Below, in pieces: positions 17,063 through 24,797 of a DNA stretch of 54,540 bases. Numbering within the stretch: position 1 is the first letter of the stretch; each line of letters begins with the position of its first letter. This DNA comes from Pedobacter sp. AK013. GTDB taxonomy: Bacteria > Bacteroidota > Bacteroidia > Sphingobacteriales > Sphingobacteriaceae. The stretch is from positions 1 to 54,540 of the forward strand of contig NZ_JACHCQ010000039.1 of assembly GCF_014205835.1 (NCBI RefSeq), read 5' to 3'. A program made the translations under genes and the position numbers. A model generated the notes under the pieces. It was given only the letters and a program-made list of their open reading frames with translations, was not told where the DNA came from and ran no database searches.

Positions 17063-17109
17063 AGAGTTGTCAACTTTTCGGCCAGGTGGCTATTAAAGTT
17101 GACAACTCT
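17063..17109 (+). repeat. 47-bp inverted-repeat element, copy 1 (may terminate transcription)
   Basis: Perfect 15-bp arms AGAGTTGTCAACTTT and AAAGTTGACAACTCT separated by 17 bases, followed by TTTTTGG. A second 47-bp copy sits at 28140-28186. Both lie just past the end of a + strand gene. Confidence 0.75.
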
Positions 17110-17161
17110 TTTTGGTTTTCTCCCAGTATTTTCTAAATTTTACTGCCTAAATACTTTAGGT

Positions 17162-18322
17162 TTGAAAAAATTCTCAAAGATTTCCACCTTTTATTTTGCA
17201 ATTGCACTCTTTCTGGTTTCTTGCTCTGCAACAAGATATGCTTCGGTTAGCCAGAATGAAACCCGTATTTCGTCGGTTAAATTTCTCCATGAATATGTTA
17301 TGCCGTTAAATCAGGTTTTCGAAAATTCGGTGGTTGGTGGTTTATCAGGGATTGATTATGATGCCGTTCACAATTTGTATTACCTGATCAGTGATGATCC
17401 TTCGCAGTTTAGTCCGGCGAGGATCTACACTGCACAGCTAGATCTCAAAGAAAATAAAATTGATACGATCCGTATAACAGGTGTTACCTATCTTTTACAG
17501 GAAAACGGAAAGCAATATCCTAAATATGATACGGATAAAAGCGTGAAGCCGGATGGCGAGTCTGTTCGTTATAATCCGGTTACCAGACAATTAATTTGGA
17601 GCAGCGAAGGAGAACGGTTGTTTAAAAATGGCGATACAACCATTGTTCAACCCAGTTTAACTTTTATTTCTACAGGCGGGAAGTTTTTGGATACCATTCC
17701 GTTACCCAAAGGTTTCCAATTTACGAAAACTGAAAGCGGTCCACGCAAGAATGCATTGTTTGAGGGTTTAACTTATACCGATCATTATAAAACATTATAT
17801 GCCAGTTTAGAGGAGCCTTTATACCAGGATGGCCCACAATCTTCTTTTGGCTATGATAAGGCTTTAACCAGGATTTTAAAGTTCGATGTGGCTACTAAAA
17901 AGAATACGGCACAATATGCCTATAATCTTGATGCTTTACCTGTGAAGCCCACAGTAGACAATGACTGGAATGTAAATGGCATTTCAGAAATACTCGCCAT
18001 TAACAATCATACACTTTTGGTAATGGAAAGGGCCTGGGCCAAAGGCCATGACGATCATACCTTTATAAAACTTTACCTGGTTGATCTGAGTGGTGCAGAA
18101 AATGAAATTGATAATACATCGTTCCTTAAAAATCATCCAAGGCCATTAACTAAAAAATTGCTTTTCGATTTTGATTCCTTAAACAAGCATATCGATAATT
18201 TTGAAGGTGTAACTTTTGGACCAAAACTTGCAAACGGACACCATTCCCTGATATTCTGTGTAGATAATAATTTTGGAAAATCGCAGGTACAGCAGTTTTT
18301 TCTTTTCGAGATCATCCCATAA
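17162..18322 (+). CDS. Esterase-like phytase family lipoprotein (TTG start)
   Basis: A 386-residue protein from the TTG at 17162. This start gives a lipoprotein signal peptide (MKKFSKISTFYF...LFLVSC) with the lipid-bearing Cys near residue 20. A farther upstream TTG at 17099 lies inside the inverted repeat. The body shows the phytase-like domain pattern (GGLSGIDYDAVHNLYYLISDD near the start, DGESVRYNP, FEGLTY, GISEI, NFEGVTFGP), predicted to be a beta-propeller. Substrates of this family are not established despite the name. The next gene starts 25 bp downstream. Confidence 0.85.
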   Translation: MKKFSKISTFYFAIALFLVSCSATRYASVSQNETRISSVKFLHEYVMPLNQVFENSVVGGLSGIDYDAVHNLYYLISDDPSQFSPARIYTAQLDLKENKIDTIRITGVTYLLQENGKQYPKYDTDKSVKPDGESVRYNPVTRQLIWSSEGERLFKNGDTTIVQPSLTFISTGGKFLDTIPLPKGFQFTKTESGPRKNALFEGLTYTDHYKTLYASLEEPLYQDGPQSSFGYDKALTRILKFDVATKKNTAQYAYNLDALPVKPTVDNDWNVNGISEILAINNHTLLVMERAWAKGHDDHTFIKLYLVDLSGAENEIDNTSFLKNHPRPLTKKLLFDFDSLNKHIDNFEGVTFGPKLANGHHSLIFCVDNNFGKSQVQQFFLFEIIP

Positions 18323-18347
18323 CATCATTCCAATTTAAAATCTATAA

Positions 18348-19013
18348 ATGAGTAAAATAAAAGCCCTGCTTTTCGATTTAGACGGTACATTAATTGATTC
18401 TGAAAAGTTTCATTTCGATTGTTGGAATACGTTTTTATGCCCATATAATGTTAACATTGAATTTAAAGACTGGCTAAGCAATTATGCTGGGATTCCTCTG
18501 CCTAAAAATGCAAAAACGATCATAGAGCGCTATAAAATTGATGAAGATTTAGAAAGCTTTATTGATAGAAGAGAAAAAGTAACTTTTGATGGTTTTAGGA
18601 CAACTGATATTCAGTTAATGCCCTTTGCATTAGAATTTATTAAGTTTGCATACGAAAAAGGGCTTACACTGGCTGTGGTTACCGCTAGTCCTAAAATTGA
18701 TGTTGAAGCTGTTTTTGAGCGAAATGGTTTGGCTAAGTATTTCAGTTTATTTATTACCAGAACAGATGTAAATAAATCTAAGCCCGATCCCGAAAGTTAT
18801 AATCTTTGTGTAGAGCGGTTAGGCCTTGAAAAAGATGAATGCCTTGTTTTTGAAGATACTTTAAACGGAGTTAAATCTGCTCTGGCTGCAGGCATAACCT
18901 GTTACGCCATTCAAAGCAATGTAAGGGCACATCAAAAACTAAAAATAGCAGACGAATTATTCCTCAGCTTTGCGAATGCCAAAGAATTTATGCTGCAAAA
19001 AGAATTGATCTGA
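18348..19013 (+). CDS. HAD superfamily hydrolase (beta-phosphoglucomutase-like)
   Basis: A 221-residue protein with all four HAD motifs: motif I FDLDGTLID with nucleophile Asp10, motif II T-A-S (VVTASPK), motif III Lys in NKSKPDPESY, and motif IV FEDTLNGVKSALAAG. An alpha-helical C1 cap lies between motifs I and II, as in the phosphoglucomutase or sugar-phosphatase subgroup. It is cytoplasmic and the substrate is not predictable. It is probably co-transcribed with the phytase-like gene and converges with the LuxR regulator, with 2 bp between the stop codons. Confidence 0.9.
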   Translation: MSKIKALLFDLDGTLIDSEKFHFDCWNTFLCPYNVNIEFKDWLSNYAGIPLPKNAKTIIERYKIDEDLESFIDRREKVTFDGFRTTDIQLMPFALEFIKFAYEKGLTLAVVTASPKIDVEAVFERNGLAKYFSLFITRTDVNKSKPDPESYNLCVERLGLEKDECLVFEDTLNGVKSALAAGITCYAIQSNVRAHQKLKIADELFLSFANAKEFMLQKELI

Positions 19014-19015
19014 TA

Positions 19016-19651
19016 TTAAAGTAGGCCCTGACCGGTGGCATTGCTAATGAGTTCGGCAATATTTTTGGCATGAAGTTTTTGTAACAGGTTTTTCTTATGG
19101 TTATCGACCGTAAATTTGCTCAAAAAAAGTATCTCGGCAATTTTTGATGCGGTTAAGCCCTGTGCTACCAGTTTCAGGATTTCGCTTTCCCTTGAGGTGA
19201 GTTTTATAAGACCCCATTTTGTTTTTGAGGGCGATTTTGTTATCACATCTGTAACCCCTTTGCTAAAAGTGATCTTACCCTCAAGAGCCTCGTTTATGCA
19301 GTTGCCAATTTCATCTATCGACGCATCTTTAAGGATATAACCGTTTGCGCCGTTCTCCAGCATCTTGGTAATGGCGCTCCTTTCCAGGTGATTGCTTAGT
19401 GCTATAACAATGGTGTCGGGTGCTATTCTTTTGATTTCCTTACACAATATCATGCCATTGATATCTGGCAGGATAATATCGATAAGGGTAATGTTGACCG
19501 GATTTTTTTTAATGTAAGTGAGAAGATCCTGCCCATTGGTAAAGCTGGCTATAATTTCAAATCCTTCGTTTTTGCCCAATAGCTTAGTTAATCCCTCTAT
19601 AATAATGGGATGGTCATCAGCAAGAACGAGTGTTGGTTTAGGCTTTAACAT
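19016..19651 (-). CDS. LuxR/NarL-family response regulator
   Basis: A 211-residue protein. The receiver domain, about 7-125, has acidic pocket D12/D13, phospho-acceptor D58 in LIDIILPD and conserved K108 (YILKDAS). The LuxR helix-turn-helix is at about 150-205 (LTSRESEILKLVAQGLTASKIAEIL...FTVDNHKKNLLQKL). The start overlaps the stop of a kinase remnant on the same strand, so the gene was once translationally coupled to a kinase gene. The cognate sensor is probably the TPR kinase at 20602-22548. Likely DNA sites are the TAGCTA palindromes nearby (inference). Confidence 0.95.
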   Translation of the reverse strand: MLKPKPTLVLADDHPIIIEGLTKLLGKNEGFEIIASFTNGQDLLTYIKKNPVNITLIDIILPDINGMILCKEIKRIAPDTIVIALSNHLERSAITKMLENGANGYILKDASIDEIGNCINEALEGKITFSKGVTDVITKSPSKTKWGLIKLTSRESEILKLVAQGLTASKIAEILFLSKFTVDNHKKNLLQKLHAKNIAELISNATGQGLL

Positions 19652-19716
19652 TTAATTCTATATTAATTGAAGTACCTGGTTGATTGGATCCGGGTACCGG
19701 TTTCTATTTTTCCGGA
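19638..19716 (-). pseudogene. Remnant of a sensor kinase C-terminus
   Basis: Reading the minus strand toward the regulator start, the sequence encodes NQPGTSINIELNVKA and a stop, nearly identical to the last residues of the kinase ending at 20602 (DQPGTSINIELDVKA). Upstream the match continues as SGKIETGTR against NGKMEIVSR, but with a one-base shift and an in-frame TAG. Its stop codon overlaps the regulator ATG, the usual kinase-regulator junction. Beyond about 19716 I see no homology. Confidence 0.7.
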
Positions 19717-19914
19717 TATTGTTTGCTCATTACAGGTGTTTGCGGAAATGCAATCAAAAACCTGCAGAACATCAATAAAAAAATATCAATAACTTCCTCA
19801 TTTGCTAATACTGCACATTAATCCGCTGTACGTGGTATGGGAGAAACGAGCGGAAGCCATCACCACAATTTAATTTTACGGGATGACCGAAATTAGCTTA
19901 AAAAAAAGACATTA

Positions 19915-19934
19915 AGTAGCTATTTATAGCCATA
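19915..19934. promoter_or_regulatory. TAGCTA-N4-TAGCTA palindrome, site 1
   Basis: AGTAGCTA-TTTA-TAGCCATA. It has the same 8+4+8 geometry and TTTA centre as the site at 22634, with three differences. An A-run (GTAAAAAAGG) follows. It lies 119 bp before the secreted-protein gene at 20054 and 263 bp upstream of the regulator. Confidence 0.55.
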
Positions 19935-20053
19935 TGTAAAAAAGGTTAATTTTCGCTATAGTTATGGTGCTTAATTGAAATTAAATTTGATTATGGATGA
20001 CGACAGGGATGCCGAAAACTGTTGATAAGAGTAGGCTTATTAAGGAAACAAAT

Positions 20054-20533
20054 ATGATGAAAAAGATAGGGATTTTATGCTTGGCCTTTCTGTTGTTAGG
20101 CTTAGTAAATGCAAAGGCACAAGGTGCTGTTGATCGCTTATTAGGTAAAATTGACAAGGTAAGCGAGAAAGTAGATAAGGCAGGCGCCACTGCTGATAAA
20201 GCCGGAAAAACAGGTAGTTTGATCAGTAATTTTTTCGGTAAAAAGAAAGATAATACAAGTGCAGTTGTGGCTGCAGAAACACAAACCATTGTAAATATTA
20301 GCGGTGCTGATTTTGCTACCTTAAAAAGTATTGCAGAAAAAGCAGAAAATACAAAAGGGGTAATCAGCGTAAAAACGAAATTCAGTACTGGTGGTTCCAG
20401 CATTAGCCTGCAACATAGTGGTACCAGTGATGATCTGTTAAAAGCACTTCAAAAAACAAATCCTATAGTTTTTGCCGAAAAAAATATTTCAGGGATGGAA
20501 GACGGACAGATCTCCATTATCATAAAAAAATAG
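20054..20533 (+). CDS. Small secreted protein of unknown function
   Basis: A 159-residue protein from ATG 20054 (20057 is equally possible). This start gives a signal peptide (MMKKIGILCLAFLLLGLVNA) and has AAGGA 7 bp upstream. The mature part begins with a Lys/Asp/Ala-rich helical segment (GKIDKVSEKVDKAG...DKAGKTG), then IVNISGADFATLKSIAEKAENTKGVISVKTKF and a final strand ISIIIKK. The second half resembles a small alpha/beta ferredoxin-like module, but I do not recognise a family. It sits between the response regulator and its probable kinase in the opposite orientation, downstream of palindrome site 1, so it may be a target of that system. Confidence 0.75.
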   Translation: MMKKIGILCLAFLLLGLVNAKAQGAVDRLLGKIDKVSEKVDKAGATADKAGKTGSLISNFFGKKKDNTSAVVAAETQTIVNISGADFATLKSIAEKAENTKGVISVKTKFSTGGSSISLQHSGTSDDLLKALQKTNPIVFAEKNISGMEDGQISIIIKK

Positions 20534-20601
20534 AGCAATATTTTATTGCCAAAAGGCGAGCTAAGGTGTAATCTAAAATTTATTGCACAGCAAATACGGT
20601 T

Positions 20602-22548
20602 TTAAGCTTTAACATCGAGTTCAATATTAATTGAAGTACCTGGTTGATCAGTACGGGATACAATTTCCATTTTTCCGTTTAAGTAAGCCACACGGCTTTT
20701 TATGTTATTAAGGCCGATCCCCGCTTTTTCCTTTTGCTGGTCGGCATCAAATCCTCTACCGTCATCATCGAGGGTAATAAAAAATATATTTTTTTGCTGG
20801 GTACATTGTAATAGTACGTTCCGGGCCTGCGCATGTTTTACTACATTGGTTAGGAGTTCCTGTATAATGCGGTAAATGGACACCTGTATTTGTTGGGGAA
20901 TGGTACTTTTAATGTTAATGAGCTGACAATCAATTTCCAGGTTATCGGATGTAAGCGATTCGCAGAGATCTTTAAGTGCGGCTTCCAAACCAATATTAAG
21001 GAGCATTTCGGGCATCATGTCGTGCGCAATACGTCGCAGTTCTCTTATAGAATGATCAAGCTGATAGGCAATTTCATTAAGTTCTATAGCTGGTTTTTCT
21101 TTTATCAGTTGTCCGAGGTTAAATTTTATTACGGTAAGTAAATTGCCCAAACCATCGTGCAGATCTCTAGCTACGCGGTAACGTTCGGTTTCCTGGCCCT
21201 GAAGCATGGCATTGCTCAGCCTAATTTCTTCCCGCTGTGTAGCAAGTTTTTTCTGGTTGTGGTAATAATAAACTGCAAAAATGGATACAGATAAAATTAA
21301 CAGGCTCACTACGCCCAATAACCAGTTTAACAGGCGGCTATTTTTAGCTGATAAGTTGGCTTTCTGGTTGGCCAGATTCAGGTCAGCAATTTTTTTCTGA
21401 TTCTCGGAAGCCTTGAACTTGATCTCCAGCGCATTTACTTCTTCTTTTAGCCTGATGTTATTGGCACTGTCTCTCAAAAGTGTATATTTCTTTAACCACT
21501 TAAAAGCCTCAGGTAAATTTTCAAGCAATTCGTAAGATTCAGCAGCTTGCTTATAATGGGTAACCTTATTTTCGATATAAGTGTTGCTGTCACTTTTTAT
21601 GATTTCTAAAATCACATTTTTACCTGCTTCATAGTTCTGCTGTGCATTAAGTATGTTATATTTTTGGATCAAGAGGTCGTTCCGTTCTTTAACAAGTTTT
21701 AATCTTGTTGCGCTTTCCAATCCTTTATTTAATGCTTTGAGCGATTTATCGTATTGTTTCAGCATTAAGAAATAATAACTTTCAAATCCACAGAAATACG
21801 CGTAAGAAGGAGTTTCGGTATGGTTTTTAAACAGTAGCCTGGCTTTTTCGATTGTCGCTTTGGCTTCGTTAAATTTATTTCTCAACATGCTGTTTCTTGC
21901 GCTGTTGTTATAAGCCCTGGCCAAACGCACTGTGTCTGTTTTAATGTGTTCCAGTATACTAATGCTTTTTTTGAAATAAATGGATGCTTTTTCGGTTTGC
22001 GCCACCAAGTCCATGAAAACGGCAACAGCATGGTAGGCCACACCCTCCATTGCTAGATCGCCTGATGCCCTTGCCAAGGGAATTACCTTATTTAATAAAA
22101 TGTCTATTGATTGCTGCTGTTTGTTTTCCCTCGATAAGAGAATTGAATAATTATTCCAGAGTTTGGCCCTTAAAAGATTGCATTCTTTGGTTTTGGTAAG
22201 GGCAAAAATATGATCGGCCTTTAATAAAAAATTTTTGGCAACCGCAGCATCCTTATCCTGGTATGTCGAATTTATGCCTGCAGTATATAGGTATAAAGCA
22301 TACAGGTAGCGCGAGGTTTTACTGTGTTTTCTTCCTTCGGCCAGGTAATAATTTGCTTTTTTAGTATCTCGCTGCTTAATCCAGTGTCGGGATAAGGCGA
22401 AATTTGCTATAGCACTTACACTATCTGTACCTGCATGTTTGACCACATATTGTAAACTATCGGAATAACGTTTATCGGTTTCAAGAAGCTGGGCAAACGC
22501 AGTTTGGTAACTAAAGAATAATAAACAGAGTATTGATAACCTTCTCAT
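20602..22548 (-). CDS. TPR-containing sensor histidine kinase (HisKA_3)
   Basis: A 648-residue protein with a signal peptide at 1-20. About 25-360 is a row of helical TPR-like repeats, expected in the periplasm. A coiled linker at 362-403 leads to one TM at about 408-428. The cytoplasmic part has a short coiled coil, the HisKA_3 dimerisation box RDLHDGLGN with phospho-acceptor H464, the N box with N568 (ELLTNVVKHA), and the ATP-lid motifs DDDGRGFD at 594-601 and GIGLNNIKSR. HisKA_3 kinases pair with LuxR-type regulators, consistent with the gene at 19016. Palindromes 2-4 lie in its 5' region. Confidence 0.95.
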   Translation of the reverse strand: MRRLSILCLLFFSYQTAFAQLLETDKRYSDSLQYVVKHAGTDSVSAIANFALSRHWIKQRDTKKANYYLAEGRKHSKTSRYLYALYLYTAGINSTYQDKDAAVAKNFLLKADHIFALTKTKECNLLRAKLWNNYSILLSRENKQQQSIDILLNKVIPLARASGDLAMEGVAYHAVAVFMDLVAQTEKASIYFKKSISILEHIKTDTVRLARAYNNSARNSMLRNKFNEAKATIEKARLLFKNHTETPSYAYFCGFESYYFLMLKQYDKSLKALNKGLESATRLKLVKERNDLLIQKYNILNAQQNYEAGKNVILEIIKSDSNTYIENKVTHYKQAAESYELLENLPEAFKWLKKYTLLRDSANNIRLKEEVNALEIKFKASENQKKIADLNLANQKANLSAKNSRLLNWLLGVVSLLILSVSIFAVYYYHNQKKLATQREEIRLSNAMLQGQETERYRVARDLHDGLGNLLTVIKFNLGQLIKEKPAIELNEIAYQLDHSIRELRRIAHDMMPEMLLNIGLEAALKDLCESLTSDNLEIDCQLINIKSTIPQQIQVSIYRIIQELLTNVVKHAQARNVLLQCTQQKNIFFITLDDDGRGFDADQQKEKAGIGLNNIKSRVAYLNGKMEIVSRTDQPGTSINIELDVKA

Positions 22549-22633
22549 TAAAATATAACATTGGTTTATTGTTTAAGAAGAAAAAGCACGGATGCATTAA
22601 CTACAATAAATTTATGCTAAAAAACACACAACG

Positions 22634-22653
22634 TATAGCTATTTATAGCTATA
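22634..22653. promoter_or_regulatory. TAGCTA-N4-TAGCTA palindrome, site 2
   Basis: TATAGCTA-TTTA-TAGCTATA, with perfect arms. It lies 86 bp upstream of the kinase start. Followed by TATAAAAAAAACGG. Confidence 0.6.
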
Positions 22654-22796
22654 TAAAAAAAACGGCGATTTGTAGCTAAATGCGCCTGTTTGTTGATGGT
22701 AATTTTGATCACCCCTCTACAGGACATTGCTTAATGGGCATGTCAAAAACACACGCAAATCACAAACCCGCTTAATTCTAGGGCAATATAATCTTA

Positions 22797-22816
22797 TATA
22801 GCTATAAGTAGCTATA
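22797..22816. promoter_or_regulatory. TAGCTA-N4-TAGCTA palindrome, site 3
   Basis: TATAGCTA-TAAG-TAGCTATA, with perfect 8-bp arms identical to those of site 2. Followed by CACAAAAAGG. It lies 275 bp before the barrel gene. Confidence 0.6.
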
Positions 22817-22821
22817 CACAA

Positions 22822-22841
22822 AAAGGCTGTTTACAGCTATA
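22822..22841. promoter_or_regulatory. TAGCTA-like palindrome, site 4 (degenerate)
   Basis: AAAGGCTG-TTTA-CAGCTATA. The TTTA centre and right arm match site 2, and GCTG/CAGC replaces GCTA/TAGC. It starts 25 bp after the start of site 3, on nearly the same helical face. Confidence 0.45.
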
Positions 22842-23091
22842 TATTAACATTCTTATTGGCTGTAATTTAGATTTTAAATTAATTTATGCTCGGGCAAGCC
22901 AAAACCACAAATTTAAGTGGGTTAAGGGGGGGGACCAATTAGCAAATGTTAAAACAGGCTGTACAGCTAAATAACCTTCCTACTAACAGTAGCAAAGTGT
23001 AAAATTATTTAAGATATGCGTTTTTTGCCGCTAATAGGATTTCTATGTGCTAATTTTTATTATCAATCTATTTATACAACAATTAAAAAAA

Positions 23092-23643
23092 ATGAAAAAA
23101 CACTTACAGCTTACCGCATTATTTATTCTTGTAGCGTTAACCGGAATGGCCCAGTCTAAATCTGGCTCATTTAGTAAAGGCGATAACCTCTTTAACATCG
23201 GAGTAGGTATTGGTAGCCCGTTTTTTGGTTCTGGTTATACCTCATCGTTACCCGTTAATCCATCAATTAGTTACGAAAGGGGAGTCTCTGATGCAATTAG
23301 TGTAGGTGGGCAGTTATCGTATGCAAGTTCTAAATATGAAGGCTTTAATAATAGTTATAGTTTTAAGCAAAATGCTATTTACATAGGCGCAAGAGGTTCT
23401 TATCATTTTAATGAACTTCTTAATGTTGATCCTAAATTTGACCTTTATGGCGGAGCAAGCCTTGGTTACGTTACCGTTAGTGTAAGTGATAATCAGGGGT
23501 CTTACGAGGGTACAGCTAGTGGTATGGGCTTTGGTTTATATGCAGGAGGTAAATATTATTTAAAATCAAGTACCGCCCTATATGCCGAATTAGGCTATCA
23601 AAGTCTCTCGTTTTTAAACGTCGGAATTGCTTTTAAATTTTAA
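23092..23643 (+). CDS. Outer-membrane beta-barrel protein
   Basis: A 183-residue protein from ATG 23092, which places a signal peptide at 1-20 (MKKHLQLTALFILVALTGMA). A GTG 45 bp upstream would add a hydrophobic stretch and is less likely. The mature part is strand-rich with Gly and aromatic alternation (FNIGVGIGSPFFGSGY, AISVGGQLSYASSKYE, AIYIGARGSYHF, GGASLGYVTVSV, LYAGGKYYLKSSTALYAELGYQSL) and ends GIAFKF. This fits a small eight-stranded OmpA/OmpW-like barrel. It lies downstream of palindromes 2-4 and is a candidate target of the two-component system. Confidence 0.85.
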   Translation: MKKHLQLTALFILVALTGMAQSKSGSFSKGDNLFNIGVGIGSPFFGSGYTSSLPVNPSISYERGVSDAISVGGQLSYASSKYEGFNNSYSFKQNAIYIGARGSYHFNELLNVDPKFDLYGGASLGYVTVSVSDNQGSYEGTASGMGFGLYAGGKYYLKSSTALYAELGYQSLSFLNVGIAFKF

Positions 23644-23675
23644 ATACGGAAGCTTTTGTTTGTTGAGTTAATGTG

Positions 23676-23705
23676 ATGGCTGGTAGCAATACCAGCCATT
23701 TTTAT
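23676..23705 (+). terminator. Intrinsic terminator of the barrel gene
   Basis: A 10-bp perfect stem (ATGGCTGGTA with TACCAGCCAT), a GCAA tetraloop, then TTTTTAT. It lies 33 bp past the stop. Confidence 0.9.
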
Positions 23706-23825
23706 TAACAAAATTCATGTTTAGCTGGTAGGAGATGTTCATCAGGGAAAAGAATTTATGCTGCCAAAGGAATTAATTTAGTTCTTGAAAATTAGCTAGA
23801 TTAGTGGAAAGCAATTGAATCTATT

Positions 23826-24449
23826 ATGGTAAAAAAAGGATTATGGATTTTATTGGCAATCTTGGCAATGCTGATTGGACTTTATCCAACGATTTACTTT
23901 TTTATGGATAGAAAATTTGGATTGCTAAATTCAAAGTCGGTTGAGTTGTTGACCAATATTTTTTGGAACATTGGTTTTTATACGCATATCATTTTCGGAG
24001 GAATCGCTTTATCGATCGGTTGGACACAATTTAGTCCAAAAATGAGAAAGAGACGCATGGCATTACACCGAAAACTGGGTAAAGTTTATGTTGTTGCCGT
24101 GCTGCTTAGTGCATTAGCGGGTATTTATATTGGCCTTTTTGCAACAGGTGGCATAATTTCTTCAACAGGCTTTATATGCTTGGGCATCATTTGGTTTTAC
24201 ACTACCTTAAAGGCTTATTTATACATTAAACGCGGAGAAGTTGAACAACATCAAAAAATGATGGTATATAGTTATGCAGCTTGTTTTGCAGCGGTTACAT
24301 TAAGGATTTGGTTACCAATTTTGACCATAATTTATGGCGATTTTTTAAAAGCCTACCTGGTTGTTGCCTGGTTATGCTGGGTTCCAAATTTGATTGTTGC
24401 TTATTTGTTAACAAGAAAAACAGCTAATATTGATTCAGTTAGTCAATAG
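23826..24449 (+). CDS. DUF2306 integral membrane protein
   Basis: A 207-residue protein with about six to seven hydrophobic segments (around 5-26, 45-66, 88-108, 113-133, 148-165, 175-196). The loop after the second segment carries FSPKMRKRRMALHRKLGKVYV, and a later loop has VEQHQKMMVYSYAAC. Conserved histidines in these positions (LHRKLG, EQHQKMM) are the DUF2306 hallmark and hint at a metal or haem site. The function is unknown. It is monocistronic and I see no strong terminator after it. Confidence 0.85.
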   Translation: MVKKGLWILLAILAMLIGLYPTIYFFMDRKFGLLNSKSVELLTNIFWNIGFYTHIIFGGIALSIGWTQFSPKMRKRRMALHRKLGKVYVVAVLLSALAGIYIGLFATGGIISSTGFICLGIIWFYTTLKAYLYIKRGEVEQHQKMMVYSYAACFAAVTLRIWLPILTIIYGDFLKAYLVVAWLCWVPNLIVAYLLTRKTANIDSVSQ

Positions 24450-24797
24450 TTCATTTGTAACTGGTTCATGGTTGATCGCTTATGTGGTTTAGCGTTGATA
24501 GTATAATTGGTTAATTAAGGCAAAACGTCAAAGCCTTAGCTCAAATTATCTATTTTGTTTATTGAGCCGAATCAAAAATTTTATAGTCTTAAAGTAAAAT
24601 GTTTTTATGCTCATCAACTTATAGATGTTTGAACTTTGTGGGATTATCCTGTTTGGCTTCAGTAATGAAGCATTGTTTATAGGGATGGATTAATAAGCTA
24701 TGTGCCGATGGCTATGATTGCAAGACTATTGCCTAATCTACTTTCAGCTTTCCGCCTTTTTTCCCTACATTTGGCTAATCAAAATTCTCAAAAAAAT
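24450..24797. other. Intergenic region with only the lpdA promoter
   Basis: A 348-bp gap. A frame extending lpdA upstream to 24702 exists but lies before the -7 box. Nothing else is recognised. Confidence 0.5.
24766..24773 (+). promoter_or_regulatory. Bacteroidota -7 box of lpdA
   Basis: TACATTTG fits TAnnTTTG and lies 24 bp before the ATG at 24798. It supports that start over the upstream frame start at 24702. The -33 element is weak (TTTC about 20 bp upstream). Confidence 0.5.

Larger units (their letters stand above)
22549..23091. other. Divergent control region with palindromes and a G8 run
   Basis: This 543-bp gap separates the kinase gene from the barrel gene. It holds palindromes at 22634, 22797 and 22822, a shorter GCTGTACAGC palindrome at 22958-22967, a lone TAGCTA half at 22673 and a run of eight G at 22926-22933. 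I see no convincing ORF. Confidence 0.6.

Noticed and set aside
17099..17161. Upstream TTG start of the phytase-like gene
   Set aside because: It falls inside the 47-bp inverted repeat. TTG 17162 leaves a proper lipoprotein signal.
24702..24797. Upstream extension of lpdA
   Set aside because: The -7 box TACATTTG and the standard E3 start both point to 24798. The extension is not E3-like.
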